Of a stretch of 51,004 bases of DNA, positions 1 to 9,773 are shown in pieces (the first letter of the stretch is position 1; every line of letters begins with the position of its first letter). The DNA comes from Nodularia sp. (in: cyanobacteria) (lineage in GTDB: Bacteria; Cyanobacteriota; Cyanobacteriia; Cyanobacteriales; Nostocaceae), in NCBI GenBank assembly GCA_007692755.1, contig REBL01000200.1:1-51004 (forward strand), given 5' to 3'. The notes beneath the pieces are model-generated. The model saw only the letters and a program-made list of their open reading frames with translations. It searched no databases and was not told where the DNA came from. Both the position numbers and the translations under genes were made by a program.

Positions 1-873
1 GGCTGCGGGGGTAAAAAGAAACTGAACAAAGGCTTCTGCTACTTCGCGGTTACCTTGCCGATCCACATAGCTATCTACTACGGCAATAGGGCTATCAATA
101 GAAATATTAATATCGGGAACTACATAAGGTAAATCCTGTCCCTGCTGTTTAGCTAAGATGACTTCGTTTTCATAATTGATGAGTGCATCTCCCTGTCTTT
201 GGACAAAGAAGGCATCAGTGGCTTCGCGGGCATCTCTTGGTAAAACTGGCACGTTGGCGTAGACCTTCGTTACAAAGTCTTGAGCTTGTTCTTCTGTGCC
301 ACCAGTTTGGGTCACCTTTCCCCACAAGGCCATGTAATTCCAACGCGCGCCGCCGGATGTTTTGGGGTTGGCGGTGACCACGCTGACATCATCGCGGGCT
401 AAATCATCCCAGCTTTCAATATTTTTGGGGTTGCCTTCACGGGTAACGATTACGCCGACAGAACTGTGAACAATACCGTCGCCATTGGGTGTCTTTTTCT
501 CCCAACCTGGTTGAATTAGTCCGGCATCCTGGATTTGCTGGGTGTCTGCTGATAGTGCTAGGGCTACTATGTCGGCTTCTAAACCGTTAATCACCGCACG
601 GGTTTGGGAGCCTGAGCCGCCGTAACTTTGACCAAAGGTGACTGTCTGTCCGGTTTTTTCTCGCCAGTATTCGACAAATAGGGGAATAATGTTTTTATAT
701 GCGGCACGGGTGACGGCGTAACTCACCAGGGTAAGTTCTTTTCTTCCCGAAGCGCTGCTATTACCAGGAGAACAGGCAGCGATCGCAATACTTAAGCTAA
801 CTACTACCAAAAACAGCGAAATAAAGCTTTTTAACGATGTGCGTTGCCATCGATTCCAATTATCCAGCCACAT
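1..873 (-). CDS. sbpA: Sulfate ABC transporter substrate-binding lipoprotein (3' end outside window)
   Basis: Periplasmic sulfate-binding protein of the CysTWA-type importer. Reading the minus strand from ATG at 873 gives an open frame that runs off the window edge, so the C-terminus is missing. The N-terminus has a positively charged start, a hydrophobic stretch and a lipobox-like IAAC around residues 31-34, so it is probably a lipoprotein. The mature part opens with a VSYAVTRAAYKNIIP stretch and later has GQSYGGSGSQTRAV, NPKTSGGARWNYMA and a GDALINYENE segment, which are characteristic of the sulfate/thiosulfate-binding family (SbpA/CysP). The permease and ATPase genes are not in the window and would lie further left if the usual operon is kept. 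SbpA versus thiosulfate-preferring CysP cannot be decided from sequence alone. Confidence 0.9.
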   Translation of the reverse strand, partial: MWLDNWNRWQRTSLKSFISLFLVVVSLSIAIAACSPGNSSASGRKELTLVSYAVTRAAYKNIIPLFVEYWREKTGQTVTFGQSYGGSGSQTRAVINGLEADIVALALSADTQQIQDAGLIQPGWEKKTPNGDGIVHSSVGVIVTREGNPKNIESWDDLARDDVSVVTANPKTSGGARWNYMALWGKVTQTGGTEEQAQDFVTKVYANVPVLPRDAREATDAFFVQRQGDALINYENEVILAKQQGQDLPYVVPDINISIDSPIAVVDSYVDRQGNREVAEAFVQFLFTPAA

Positions 874-1050
874 ATCGACCTGATGCTCCTGAATTTAAAT
901 CTACAGTTAATCGATTAAGATTTAGTATTTTAGCAATTAGTCATAGATATTACAGATAACTCAGTGAAATAGCAAGACAATCACCATATTCTTGATTGAG
1001 ATTATGGTGATTAAATCACATTCATTAAAGATTACCGATTATTCTTAAAT

Positions 1051-1132
1051 TTTTGACTTTTGACTTTTGACCCTTCTCTGCGAGACACTACGTGGTAAGC
1101 GCAGCTATGCCGTAGGCTTTACGGCTATGCTC
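1051..1132. repeat. Short tandem repeat (TTTTGAC x3) plus dispersed palindromic repeat
   Basis: Three perfect copies of the heptamer TTTTGAC lie at 1051-1071, a typical cyanobacterial STRR. It is followed at about 1081-1132 by a GC-rich element with GAGACACTACG and internal inverted pieces (GCCGTAGGC and TTACGGC). Similar GAGACGCTACG-type pieces recur at about 23658 and 29873. No gene is seen between sbpA and uppS. Confidence 0.6.
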
Positions 1133-1168
1133 AGGGTAAACTTTTGACTTGCGCTTTGCGGTGCGGTG

Positions 1169-1918
1169 CTAAACTGTGCCAAATCTCCGCTCTCGTTGTT
1201 GGTATGCACACAAAGCGCGGTAAAACTCAGTCCGGTCAAAATCTGGCCAAAGAGCATCAGTGATATAAATTTCTCCATAAGCCATTTGCCAGAGGAGGAA
1301 ATTTGAAAGCCGCATTTCGCCACTGGTACGGATTAATAAATCGGGGTCAGTAATTCCGGCTGTGTAAAGGTGACGCTCAAATAACTGTTCATCAATTTGA
1401 TCAGGTTGAATGAGACCTTGCTGGACTTTGTGAGCGATCGCGCGGCAAGCTTGTAAAATTTCCTGCCGTCCACCATAATTAGTCGCTACCGTAAACCGAA
1501 TAGCTTGATTATGGCTTGTTTCTGCCATTGAGCGGGAAATTTCGGCTTGAAGCGATCGCGGCAAAGCACCTAAATTGCCCACAAATTGAATTTGCACATT
1601 CTCCTCGACCATTTCCCGCAGTTCTTGGCGGAGAACCCTTTGAAACAAAGTCATCAAAAAATCTACCTCTTCCTGGGGTCTTTTCCAGTTTTCAGTAGAA
1701 AAAGCATAAGCCGTTAGTGCCTGAATACCCCAATCTTTACAACAACGCAGCAGATCCTTGAGGGCATCCACTCCGCGCTTATGTCCCATAATTCTGGGTA
1801 GACCTTGACGTTTAGCCCATCGACCATTGCCATCCATAATCACTGCGACGTGTTTTGGCAGGAGTTCTCGTTTTAAGTCAGAGGGTAAATTTTGCAATTC
1901 AGTTTGTTGTGCTGTCAT
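1169..1918 (-). CDS. uppS: Isoprenyl transferase / undecaprenyl diphosphate synthase
   Basis: Cis-prenyltransferase that condenses isopentenyl-PP with farnesyl-PP to make the C55 lipid carrier for peptidoglycan and other surface polymers. The 249-residue product has the family signature [16 protein letters not shown], with catalytic Asp29 and the pyrophosphate-binding GNGRWA, then [13 protein letters not shown] and near the C-terminus [19 protein letters not shown] and YGEIYIT. Length fits the family (about 230-260). Its ATG overlaps the stop of cdaA by 4 bases (ATGA arrangement), so the two are translationally coupled. A second cis-prenyltransferase elsewhere in the genome cannot be excluded. 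Confidence 0.95.
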   Translation of the reverse strand: MTAQQTELQNLPSDLKRELLPKHVAVIMDGNGRWAKRQGLPRIMGHKRGVDALKDLLRCCKDWGIQALTAYAFSTENWKRPQEEVDFLMTLFQRVLRQELREMVEENVQIQFVGNLGALPRSLQAEISRSMAETSHNQAIRFTVATNYGGRQEILQACRAIAHKVQQGLIQPDQIDEQLFERHLYTAGITDPDLLIRTSGEMRLSNFLLWQMAYGEIYITDALWPDFDRTEFYRALCAYQQRERRFGTV

Positions 1919-2838
1919 TTTTTATTTCGAGAAGCGGTCGATGGTAATCCGAGTAAACGTGAAACTAGTCCTATTGCCTTACGACCCATCTGATGACCCA
2001 AACCTAACAGACTAGGAGCAACAGCTTCCCGATCTACAGTAGTCGATAATCGAGCATCTAAAGACTCTTTGAGTGTCCTAATGGTCAGTGGTCTATTGAG
2101 ATTTCCTCGTTCCGCTAAGGAAATTGAACCCGTTTCTTCTGATACAACGACACAGATACAATTTTCGACCCGCTCAGTAATTCCCATCGCTGCCCGATGG
2201 CGTGTTCCCAACTGGCGCGAGGCTGTGCGTCCCGAAAGTGGTAAAATTATACCTGATGAGACGATACGCGAGCCACGGATCAAGGTTGCCCCATCGTGCA
2301 GTAAAGTTTTGGGCTGAAAAATTGTCTGGATAAGTTCCTTAGAAACATCAGCATTCAGCTTGACTCCCGGCACAGAAAAATCCCGCTCGTGAATCGGACC
2401 AGTTGTTTCCAAAATCAGCAAAGCTCCTATTCGGTTTTTTGAAAGTTCTTTCACCGCATCCACAATTTCATCAATCACACTATCAGACTTAGGGATTGTT
2501 AAACTGGATGGTTTAAATAATTGTTGAAATTCACCACGTCCCACTTGCTCCAAAAATCGGCGAAACTCTGACTGGAGAGCAACTGCCATCGCCACAGCGC
2601 AGCCAATCACCAACTTTTCTAGAACAAAATTTAGCAGTGGTAGACCCATTCTGCCACTGATTGCTGAGGCTAGCATTAAGATAATAAAACCCCGTACCAT
2701 CCATAGTGTTCGGCGCTCACTAATAATCATTAGGATCATATAGGTCAGCGCTAACACTAATACGATATCCAGAGTCCCAAGCAGCAAGGACTGCGACCAT
2801 CCCAGGTTTGTCAGCCATTGCTTCGGTGAATCTCTCAT
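1915..2838 (-). CDS. cdaA: Diadenylate cyclase, CdaA type (c-di-AMP synthase)
   Basis: Membrane-bound enzyme making c-di-AMP from two ATP. The 307-residue protein has hydrophobic segments at about residues 22-40, 48-65 and 72-90, followed by a DAC domain with the two hallmark motifs DGA at residues 182-184 and RHR at 213-215 (in [11 protein letters not shown]). The end [10 protein letters not shown]-type loop is also present as [12 protein letters not shown]. It lies 207 bp after lysA on the same strand and overlaps uppS. c-di-AMP is known to control potassium and osmotic balance. The usual CdaR partner gene of Firmicutes is not next to it. ATG at 2838 gives the normal three-helix N-terminus. 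Confidence 0.93.
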   Translation of the reverse strand: MRDSPKQWLTNLGWSQSLLLGTLDIVLVLALTYMILMIISERRTLWMVRGFIILMLASAISGRMGLPLLNFVLEKLVIGCAVAMAVALQSEFRRFLEQVGRGEFQQLFKPSSLTIPKSDSVIDEIVDAVKELSKNRIGALLILETTGPIHERDFSVPGVKLNADVSKELIQTIFQPKTLLHDGATLIRGSRIVSSGIILPLSGRTASRQLGTRHRAAMGITERVENCICVVVSEETGSISLAERGNLNRPLTIRTLKESLDARLSTTVDREAVAPSLLGLGHQMGRKAIGLVSRLLGLPSTASRNKK

Positions 2839-2927
2839 GACATCTGGATTACTCTTTGTTCTACCTCAATATTCTGTCATTTCGCTGTTATTTTCATGCC
2901 CCAAAGGTTTACGCTTGAGGCATTAAC

Positions 2928-2962
2928 AGTTATCAGTTACCAGTTATCAGTTATCAGTTATG
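2928..2962. repeat. Heptameric short tandem repeat, AGTTATC x5
   Basis: Five consecutive 7-bp units (AGTTATC, AGTTACC, AGTTATC, AGTTATC, AGTTATG) sit between lysA and cdaA. This is a typical Nostocales STRR. It is too short and spacer-free to be CRISPR. Confidence 0.85.
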
Positions 2963-3045
2963 TGACGAGAGAAAGACCACACTAATTAGTGGGAGCTTTG
3001 GTGGCGGGTTTAAATTGCTCACATACGCCTGTTGACTGTTGAGTG

Positions 3046-4470
3046 TTAACTGATTACTTGTTGCACGTTTAGTCTATCTGGTAAACAATCTTGTCGAATC
3101 AAGTCCTGATAACTTTCGCGGCGCAAAATTAAATTAGCTTCGCCATTCGCTACTACAACAGCTGCTGGGCGGGGTAAGCGATTATAGTTAGATGCCATAC
3201 TGTAATTGTAAGCACCAGTTCCCATAATTACGAGAATATCCCCTGGTTCAGTTTTTGGCAGTTGAGCATTTTTAATCAAAATATCCCCTGATTCACAATG
3301 CTTACCAGCAATTGTCACTGTTTGGGTGAGCGGAGCAGATACCTTGTTGGCAACTACTGCGCGATAAACTGATTGGTAAGTAATTGGTCGGGGATTATCA
3401 GACATACCGCCATCAACTGACACGTAAGTCCGAATTTCCGGTACGACTTTCGATGATCCAATAGTATAGGCCGTGATGCACGCTGTGGCAATAAGCGATC
3501 GCCCTGGTTCACATAGCAGTTTCGGCAAAGGCAGATTTGCCTCTATACAAGCTGATTGAATAACTTCACAAATCGCTTTGACCCATTCTTCAATACTGGG
3601 GGGATCATCAGATTCGGTGTATCTAATTCCCAGACCACCACCCACATTTAATTCTGTAACGCTTAAACCGTAATTGGCCGCCTTCTGTAACCATTGCACC
3701 ATCACAGCCGCCAAATCCCGATGAGGTTGGCGTTCAAAAATTTGGGAACCAATATGAGCGTGTAAGCCTACGCAGTTCAAGGAAGGTTGTTGACTGACAA
3801 AGGTAAATACTTCGTCTAAATCATTGGGGTCAAAGCCAAACTTACTATCTAAATGTCCCGTTTGAATATATTCGTGAGTATGGCATTCAATTCCTGGTGT
3901 TAACCGCAACATGATGCGAATAGGGGCAGATGTACTCGGTGCTGCTTCTGCTATCTCCACCAAAGTCCGCAATTCTTGCCAGTTATCCGCCACAATGGTG
4001 GAACCAGAGTCGATGGCTAGAATAAGTTCTTCACGAGATTTATTATTACCGTGGAGGTAGAGTTTGTCAGGACTAACACCAGCATTCAGGGCTGTGTAGA
4101 GTTCGCCGCCTGAAACTATATCTATTCCTAAACCTTCAGAGGCTGCGATCGCGCAAACAGCTAAACAATTCCAGGCTTTTGAGGCGTATAATACCTGAGA
4201 TTCTCCCTGGTAATATTCCTTAAATGTATCCCGGTATTGCTGACAAGCTAAACGCAGCGTTTCTTCATCTAAAATGTACAAAGGTGAACCAAACTGCTGC
4301 ACTAGGGTTGTGACATCACACCCACCAATTTCCAGGATGTCTTGACTATTAACTTTGGCGGTCAAAGGCAAAAGTTCCTGATTGGGGGAAACATTTACGT
4401 TTTGGTTGCGCTTTTGAGGTAAATACTGACTACCAGTATATTGAACCCCAGGGGGGTGAGTCGATACCAT
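3046..4470 (-). CDS. lysA: Diaminopimelate decarboxylase
   Basis: PLP enzyme for the last step of lysine synthesis, meso-diaminopimelate to lysine. Alanine-racemase-fold type III PLP protein. The ATG at 4470 is preferred over a TTG 11 codons upstream and gives 474 residues. Visible motifs are the PLP lysine in YASKAWN (Lys98), EGLGIDIVSGGEL, HIGSQIF, the glycine-rich GGGLGIRY, EPGRSLIA and the substrate-binding CESGDIL. It has about 40 extra N-terminal residues compared with E. coli LysA, common in cyanobacteria. It heads a minus-strand cluster with cdaA and uppS and is divergent from rimI, with about 180 bp of shared upstream DNA. Confidence 0.95.
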   Translation of the reverse strand: MVSTHPPGVQYTGSQYLPQKRNQNVNVSPNQELLPLTAKVNSQDILEIGGCDVTTLVQQFGSPLYILDEETLRLACQQYRDTFKEYYQGESQVLYASKAWNCLAVCAIAASEGLGIDIVSGGELYTALNAGVSPDKLYLHGNNKSREELILAIDSGSTIVADNWQELRTLVEIAEAAPSTSAPIRIMLRLTPGIECHTHEYIQTGHLDSKFGFDPNDLDEVFTFVSQQPSLNCVGLHAHIGSQIFERQPHRDLAAVMVQWLQKAANYGLSVTELNVGGGLGIRYTESDDPPSIEEWVKAICEVIQSACIEANLPLPKLLCEPGRSLIATACITAYTIGSSKVVPEIRTYVSVDGGMSDNPRPITYQSVYRAVVANKVSAPLTQTVTIAGKHCESGDILIKNAQLPKTEPGDILVIMGTGAYNYSMASNYNRLPRPAAVVVANGEANLILRRESYQDLIRQDCLPDRLNVQQVIS

Positions 4471-4647
4471 AGTTTTTATAAATTTTCCTTGCTCAAAGTT
4501 CAAAATTTTTTTTAGCCGTGGCGAGAGAAAGTCTCCCGATTCTCAGTTTACCGAAAATAGAGCGGCAACAGGAGATATGCCTAACTTCTGATCTTCTCCC
4601 CTGCACCCGGCCCCCGTTTCTCTTCTCATTCCCCATTCTCCCTAAAC

Positions 4648-5193
4648 GTGACCTCATTAGACTTAAAGCTTAAATTACTGACTTCAGAGGATCTGAGTGC
4701 AATCCTGGAATTAGATCAAGCCTGCTTTGGCGGTTTGTGGACTCTGGAGGGCTACCAACGCGAGTTAGACAGTCCTAACAGTGAATTGTTGGGTTTATTT
4801 TCCCCGCTTGCTCCCTCAAAGCTTCTAGGATTGGGCTGTTTTTGGGCAATTTTAGACGAAGCACACATTACAATTTTGGCGATTCATCCCCAATATCACC
4901 GTCAAGGTTTGGGGCAGGTTTTACTATATTCTTTGCTGAAGGCTGCTTGCGATCGCGGCTTAGAACGATCTACCCTCGAAGTCCGAGCTGCTAATGTGGC
5001 GGCTATATCTTTATATCAAAAATTTGGCTTCAAAATAGCGGGGCGGCGTAAGGGTTATTACCAAGATAATGGCGAGGATGCTCTGGTGCTGTGGCTATCA
5101 GATTTACAATATCCGCAATTTATAGAAACTTTGGCAAATTGGCAGACTAGTGTGAGCGATCGCTTGCGCCAATCTTTTTGGCAGATGCTTTAA
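4648..5193 (+). CDS. rimI: Ribosomal-protein-alanine N-acetyltransferase (GNAT family)
   Basis: GNAT acetyltransferase, best match RimI, which acetylates the N-terminal alanine of ribosomal protein S18. The acetyl-CoA-binding motif A is clear: ILAIHPQYHRQGLGQVLL, with RQGLGQ at residues 85-90. It is followed by LEVRAANVAAISLYQKFGF and a C-terminal YYQDNGEDALVLWL, both typical of RimI. Translation starts with GTG at 4648 and no better ATG exists upstream. At 181 residues it is somewhat longer than E. coli RimI (148). Substrate is inferred from family only. Confidence 0.85.
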   Translation: MTSLDLKLKLLTSEDLSAILELDQACFGGLWTLEGYQRELDSPNSELLGLFSPLAPSKLLGLGCFWAILDEAHITILAIHPQYHRQGLGQVLLYSLLKAACDRGLERSTLEVRAANVAAISLYQKFGFKIAGRRKGYYQDNGEDALVLWLSDLQYPQFIETLANWQTSVSDRLRQSFWQML

Positions 5194-5621
5194 TCAGTTA
5201 GGACTGAGATCCGGAAAATCGCTAAACCGCGATCAGGATCACATTAATGAGAAAAAATTCAGGTTTCCGGCAAATTATTTGATTAAAATATTTAATCAAT
5301 ATAAATTTTTAATTTTAAATAACATATCAATTGCCGATATTCTTGACTAGATCCTGATGAATATGTTAAAAGTTAATGTTTGTAAATGGTGAGATGAACA
5401 CTCAACCATAGTTGCCTGTGGCATAGTAGTCAAGCCCAGAAAGGCTGGTAGACTCAAGCCCCTCAGTATAGCAGCCACATAAAAAGTAATAAATAGTTAA
5501 CAATTACGCCAGCATCTGGGGCGAGATTTTTTGGTAGCCTATAATCTTTATACAGGCATCCAAAAGCCGAGCCTGTGCTAAAATCAGCATACCGGCACGA
5601 CGCAGGTGATGGGAAAAATGT
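5194..5621. other. Gene-free region upstream of clpC
   Basis: There is no convincing ORF or RNA gene in these 428 bases. The AT-rich middle (about 5270-5340) and the stretch to 5621 presumably carry the clpC promoter and a long 5' leader. No sigma-type promoter could be assigned with confidence. Confidence 0.5.
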
Positions 5622-8093
5622 ATGTTTGAACGCTTCACAGAAAAAGCCATTAAGGTAATCATGCTGGCCCAAGAAGAGGCCCGCCGCTTAGGTCACAACT
5701 TCGTCGGAACCGAACAGATCCTCTTGGGTCTGATTGGGGAAGGAACGGGAGTTGCGGCCAAAGTGTTGAAATCTATGGGTGTCAATCTTAAAGATGCCCG
5801 CATTGAGGTAGAAAAAATCATAGGCCGGGGTTCGGGCTTTGTGGCTGTGGAAATTCCGTTTACGCCACGGGCAAAGCGTGTTTTAGAACTATCCTTGGAA
5901 GAAGCGCGCCAATTAGGGCATAACTACATTGGCACCGAGCATCTGCTGTTGGGCCTGATCCGGGAAGGGGAAGGTGTGGCAGCCAGGGTGCTAGAAAATC
6001 TAGGGGTAGATTTATCGAAAGTACGAACCCAAGTTATCCGAATGCTGGGAGAAACAGCAGAGGTTTCAGCCACAGGGCCATCGGGACGCACCAAAACTCC
6101 AACCTTGGATGAATTTGGCTCGAACCTAACCCAAATGGCGGTAGACAACAAGCTAGACCCAGTGGTAGGACGCGCCAAAGAAATTGAACGAGTGATCCAA
6201 ATTTTGGGTCGCCGGACTAAAAATAATCCAGTATTGATTGGTGAACCAGGGGTTGGTAAAACAGCGATCGCTGAAGGTTTAGCATCGCGGATTGCCAACA
6301 AAGATATCCCCGATATCCTGGAAGATAAGCGCGTAGTCACTCTAGATATTGGCTTGCTAGTAGCAGGAACCAAGTACCGGGGTGAATTTGAAGAACGCCT
6401 CAAGAAAATCATGGATGAAATCCGCTCTGCGGGTAACGTCATTCTAGTGATTGACGAGGTACACACCCTGATTGGTGCAGGTGCGGCGGAAGGAGCCATT
6501 GACGCAGCAAATATCCTCAAGCCAGCTTTGGCTAGAGGCGAGTTGCAGTGTATTGGAGCCACAACCCTAGATGAGTACCGCAAGCACATCGAGCGAGATG
6601 CAGCCTTAGAGCGACGCTTCCAGCCAGTAATGGTAGGTGAACCGTCAGTTGATGAAACTATTGAAATCTTGCACGGGTTGCGCGAACGCTACGAGCAACA
6701 CCACAAGCTGAAAATCTCCGATGAAGCTCTTGTCGCGGCGGCTAAATTGTCTGACCGTTACATCAGCGATCGCTACCTACCAGACAAAGCCATCGATTTA
6801 ATCGATGAAGCTGGTTCTAGGGTACGTTTGATTAACTCCCAATTGCCACCAGCAGCCAAAGAGTTAGACAAAGAACTACGGCAAATCTTAAAAGAAAAAG
6901 ACGACGCTGTACGCGGACAAGACTTTGACAAAGCCGGCGAACTGCGCGATCGCGAAATGGAAATCAAAGCCGAAATCCGGGCGATCGCTCAAAGCAAAAC
7001 CAACGCTTCTGGTACTGAAGGTGAAGAACCTGTCGTAGACGAAGAGGATATTGCTCACATCGTCGCTTCCTGGACAGGCGTACCGGTGAACAAACTCACC
7101 GAATCTGAATCCGAGAAGTTGCTGCACATGGAAGACACCTTGCATCAGCGCTTAATCGGTCAAGAAGATGCGGTGAAAGCAGTGTCAAGAGCCATTCGCC
7201 GCGCTCGTGTCGGTTTAAAGAATCCTAATCGACCCATTGCGAGTTTTGTCTTCTCCGGTCCAACTGGTGTAGGTAAAACCGAGTTAGCCAAGTCCTTGGC
7301 ATCTTACTTCTTTGGTTCCGAAGAAGCAATGATCCGCCTGGATATGTCGGAATATATGGAACGCCACACAGTTAGTAAACTGATTGGTTCGCCTCCTGGT
7401 TATGTTGGATATAACGAAGGCGGTCAATTAACTGAAGCTGTGAGACGGCGACCTTATACAGTGGTGCTATTCGACGAAATCGAAAAAGCCCACCCCGATG
7501 TCTTCAATATGCTGCTGCAAATTTTGGAAGATGGTCGGTTAACCGATGCCAAAGGTCGCACGGTAGACTTCAAGAACACCTTGCTGATTTTGACTTCCAA
7601 CATTGGTTCTAAGGTAATTGAGAAAGGTGGCGGCGGTATCGGCTTTGAGTTCGCTGATGATGCTACTGAAACTCAATACAACCGGATTCGCTCTTTGGTG
7701 AACGAAGAACTGAAGCAATACTTCCGTCCAGAGTTCCTCAACCGACTAGATGAGATTATCGTCTTCCGTCAGTTGAGTAAGCCAGAGGTGACACAAATTG
7801 CCGAAATCATGCTCAAGGAAGTATTTGGTCGTCTAACTGAAAAGGGTATCGTCTTAGAAGTTACCGATCGCTTCAAAGATCGCCTGATTGAGGAAGGTTA
7901 CAGTCCGAGTTACGGTGCAAGGCCGTTACGTCGAGCGATTATGCGCTTGTTAGAAGACAGTCTAGCAGAAGAGATTCTGTCTGGTCGCATCAAGGATGGC
8001 GATACAGCCTTAGTTGATGTTGATGAAAATGGCATTGTCCAAGTTAGTTCTCAACAAACACGGGAGTTATTACCCCAAGGCGTTGAGTCGTAG
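5622..8093 (+). CDS. clpC: ATP-dependent Clp protease ATP-binding subunit ClpC
   Basis: HSP100 AAA+ unfoldase that feeds substrates to the ClpP/ClpR protease. 823 residues, standard for cyanobacterial/plastid ClpC. It has two N-terminal Clp-N repeats (about 1-145), AAA-1 with Walker A GEPGVGKT at 207-214 and Walker [12 protein letters not shown], a middle domain with a UVR-like segment around 415-460, and AAA-2 with GPTGVGKTE at 546-554 and Walker [14 protein letters not shown]. The start [20 protein letters not shown] is the conserved ClpC N-terminus. It stands alone and is followed by a good terminator. In cyanobacteria this gene is usually essential and takes part in protein quality control at the photosynthetic membranes. 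Confidence 0.97.
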   Translation: MFERFTEKAIKVIMLAQEEARRLGHNFVGTEQILLGLIGEGTGVAAKVLKSMGVNLKDARIEVEKIIGRGSGFVAVEIPFTPRAKRVLELSLEEARQLGHNYIGTEHLLLGLIREGEGVAARVLENLGVDLSKVRTQVIRMLGETAEVSATGPSGRTKTPTLDEFGSNLTQMAVDNKLDPVVGRAKEIERVIQILGRRTKNNPVLIGEPGVGKTAIAEGLASRIANKDIPDILEDKRVVTLDIGLLVAGTKYRGEFEERLKKIMDEIRSAGNVILVIDEVHTLIGAGAAEGAIDAANILKPALARGELQCIGATTLDEYRKHIERDAALERRFQPVMVGEPSVDETIEILHGLRERYEQHHKLKISDEALVAAAKLSDRYISDRYLPDKAIDLIDEAGSRVRLINSQLPPAAKELDKELRQILKEKDDAVRGQDFDKAGELRDREMEIKAEIRAIAQSKTNASGTEGEEPVVDEEDIAHIVASWTGVPVNKLTESESEKLLHMEDTLHQRLIGQEDAVKAVSRAIRRARVGLKNPNRPIASFVFSGPTGVGKTELAKSLASYFFGSEEAMIRLDMSEYMERHTVSKLIGSPPGYVGYNEGGQLTEAVRRRPYTVVLFDEIEKAHPDVFNMLLQILEDGRLTDAKGRTVDFKNTLLILTSNIGSKVIEKGGGGIGFEFADDATETQYNRIRSLVNEELKQYFRPEFLNRLDEIIVFRQLSKPEVTQIAEIMLKEVFGRLTEKGIVLEVTDRFKDRLIEEGYSPSYGARPLRRAIMRLLEDSLAEEILSGRIKDGDTALVDVDENGIVQVSSQQTRELLPQGVES

Positions 8094-8119
8094 TTAGAAA
8101 TTTGTAAAAGTTTCAGAAG

Positions 8120-8153
8120 CGGTGGGGAATTTTGGTTCTCTGCCGTTTTTTTT
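8120..8153 (+). terminator. Rho-independent terminator after clpC
   Basis: A 10-bp stem (8120-8129 with 8136-8145), including three G-U wobbles, encloses a 6-base loop and is followed by eight T residues. It lies 27 bp after the clpC stop. Confidence 0.8.
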
Positions 8154-8240
8154 GTGTCACGCACCAGGCGCAGAGGCGCACCAGAGGAGGAAGAGGGATT
8201 TTGGTCTAGGATAAAATAGTAATCACAGGTATTGACAGTT

Positions 8241-8447
8241 ATGATGTTTAGTGATGTGGTTGAAGCGATAAAATGTTTTTCAACTGAAGAGAAGTTACAT
8301 ATTCAATTGTTATTGCAGCAATATTTAAGGGAGGAACGTCGGGAGGAAATTTCTCAAAATTTGCAAGCAGCGAAGGAAGAAGAAGAAAATGCTGAACTTC
8401 GATTTTCTGCAAATATTGATGAACTGAAACAATTGATAGAAGAGTGA
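8241..8447 (+). CDS. Putative type II antitoxin
   Basis: Small acidic protein of 68 residues beginning MMFSDVVEAIKCFSTEEK and ending in a Glu-rich tail. It has no recognisable DNA-binding motif by eye. The identification rests on context: its stop shares one base with the ATG of a RelE/ParE-like toxin (TGATG junction), the classic antitoxin-toxin order. The charged helix in the middle (REERREEISQNLQAAKEEEE) is the kind of extended helix that wraps a toxin. ATG at 8241 is chosen over a TTG three codons upstream. Confidence 0.65.
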   Translation: MMFSDVVEAIKCFSTEEKLHIQLLLQQYLREERREEISQNLQAAKEEEENAELRFSANIDELKQLIEE

Positions 8448-8716
8448 TGATAGTCGTAAGTTTTAGTTCTGTATTTAAACGTGCATTCAAAAAACGTATT
8501 AAAGGTAACGTAGATTTAGAAGCACGTTTTTGGCAAAAGTTAGAACAGTTTACAGCAGATCCTTTTGAACCAAGTTTAAAAACTCACAAATTATCAGGAA
8601 ATTTGCAAAATTCCTGGAGTTTTAGCATAGATTATGATGCAAGGGTGATATTTTACTTCACTGATGATGGAGGTGCTGTATTTGTAGATATTGGTAGTCA
8701 TGATGAAGTTTATTAG
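8447..8716 (+). CDS. Type II toxin, RelE/ParE superfamily (YafQ-like)
   Basis: 89-residue basic protein with the RelE/ParE fold pattern: an N-terminal helix rich in Lys/Arg (FKRAFKKRIKGN), then FWQKLEQFTADPFEPSLKTHKL, the strand core WSFSIDYDARVIFYFTDD and the terminal strand AVFVDIGSHDEVY. HKLSG...W.F.ID.D.RVIF is typical of ribosome-dependent mRNA interferases of the RelE/StbE-YafQ type; ParE-like gyrase poisons share the fold, so the target is not certain. It is translationally coupled to the antitoxin and followed by a terminator. It looks intact. Confidence 0.8.
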   Translation: MIVVSFSSVFKRAFKKRIKGNVDLEARFWQKLEQFTADPFEPSLKTHKLSGNLQNSWSFSIDYDARVIFYFTDDGGAVFVDIGSHDEVY

Positions 8717-8846
8717 GGAAAAATTAATGCAGACAACCAATATGATATTATCTTCCTCATCAAACCTACTCAAGAATACTTGGAGTTTACTGACCAATTA
8801 ATAGATTCAATGTTATATCATATCCTTCATATATGCTGATGACAAG

Positions 8847-8877
8847 CGGTAGAGGATGTGTTTTCTCTACCGTTTTT
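8847..8877 (+). terminator. Rho-independent terminator after the toxin-antitoxin pair
   Basis: Perfect 8-bp stem CGGTAGAG (8847-8854) with CTCTACCG (8865-8872), 10-base loop, then TTTTT. It serves the plus-strand TA operon; the T run is on the wrong side for the convergent TspO gene. Confidence 0.85.
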
Positions 8878-8896
8878 GATGGCAAATTTTAATTAT

Positions 8897-9649
8897 TTAT
8901 TTCTCCACAGGTGTCAGCTTTAAAGGATAGAATGGCTCAGATCCATTTAATTGCCAAATTCTAAATACCAATGCAGCAGCTACAGTTAGCCATACACAAG
9001 AAAAAGATAAAATTATTCCCGCTAAAGGAACTGTTTGCCAATAAATTCCTGTCACTACTAGAGCAGATAACCAAGGGCCTAAAATAACTACAGGAACAGC
9101 AGCACCTAATCTCCGTTCTACAGTAAAAATCGTATTCCAAGTATCCCCTAAAGCCAGATGTACCACAAACAGAATTAAAGGCAATACTAAAAATTGGTGA
9201 TTCATTTCCTGCCAAACTAATACAGAAGAAATTACCCGCAAAACTGCAATTATCATCCAAACTATGGGAAATGCTAAAGGTGGCGGAGACCATCTTGGCC
9301 TGATTACTTGGTCATAAGTTGTGCGAGAACGGGTATTATCTAAAAGCGAAAAAATTCGGGAACGGATACTTAACACCGCAAAAAATAATGCAGTTAATAC
9401 AGTGCTAGACCAACTAGGAAAGGAAGAATTGTGATCAATCAACATGATTAATTTTTCCATTCCCACCAACACAAGAATCATCACTCCTATTTGGAGGATA
9501 GTACCTAGTTTATAAACTAAAATTGCGTTGATATCTAGTTCTTGTGTGGTAGCTACTGATGCATTGGGACGCTGTTCTTTAGCAGGTTTCACCCCCATGA
9601 CTGTATTGACAAACTTTTCCAGTATTCCCGTATTGTTGGATTGGTTCAT
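8897..9649 (-). CDS. TspO/MBR family membrane protein (putative)
   Basis: 250-residue membrane protein with six or so hydrophobic segments. The first part (about 40-110) has two transmembrane helices and is not part of the standard domain. From about residue 120 the pattern matches TspO/CrtK: RPRWSPPPLAFPIVWMIIA resembles the family's W-PP-W/F-x-x-VW helix, then GDTWNTIFTVERRLGAA resembles the N-x-WN-xFF-xR loop, and the last helix ends in a WLTVAAALVFRIWQLN segment like the family's terminal helix. TspO proteins bind and handle porphyrins, and respond to stress and light. The gene is convergent with the TA operon. N-terminal extension and weak match keep the call tentative. Confidence 0.65.
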   Translation of the reverse strand: MNQSNNTGILEKFVNTVMGVKPAKEQRPNASVATTQELDINAILVYKLGTILQIGVMILVLVGMEKLIMLIDHNSSFPSWSSTVLTALFFAVLSIRSRIFSLLDNTRSRTTYDQVIRPRWSPPPLAFPIVWMIIAVLRVISSVLVWQEMNHQFLVLPLILFVVHLALGDTWNTIFTVERRLGAAVPVVILGPWLSALVVTGIYWQTVPLAGIILSFSCVWLTVAAALVFRIWQLNGSEPFYPLKLTPVEK

Positions 9650-9773
9650 AATGAAGAGGTTGTGAGTAGTTGGTAACTATTAACAATAATTAATTATATG
9701 ATAGTGTGATGGTTAAAAATAATATAATAAGGAAAAAAAGTTATATTATTGCGGGTACTAGCAAAAGACCTTT

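Noticed and set aside
5194-5621. tRNA gene or riboswitch upstream of clpC
   Set aside because: No cloverleaf or T-arm consensus was found; small inverted pieces only.
5924-6589. Long minus-strand ORF inside clpC
   Set aside because: Low-complexity Ser/Arg/Ile-rich shadow of a highly conserved coding sequence on the other strand.
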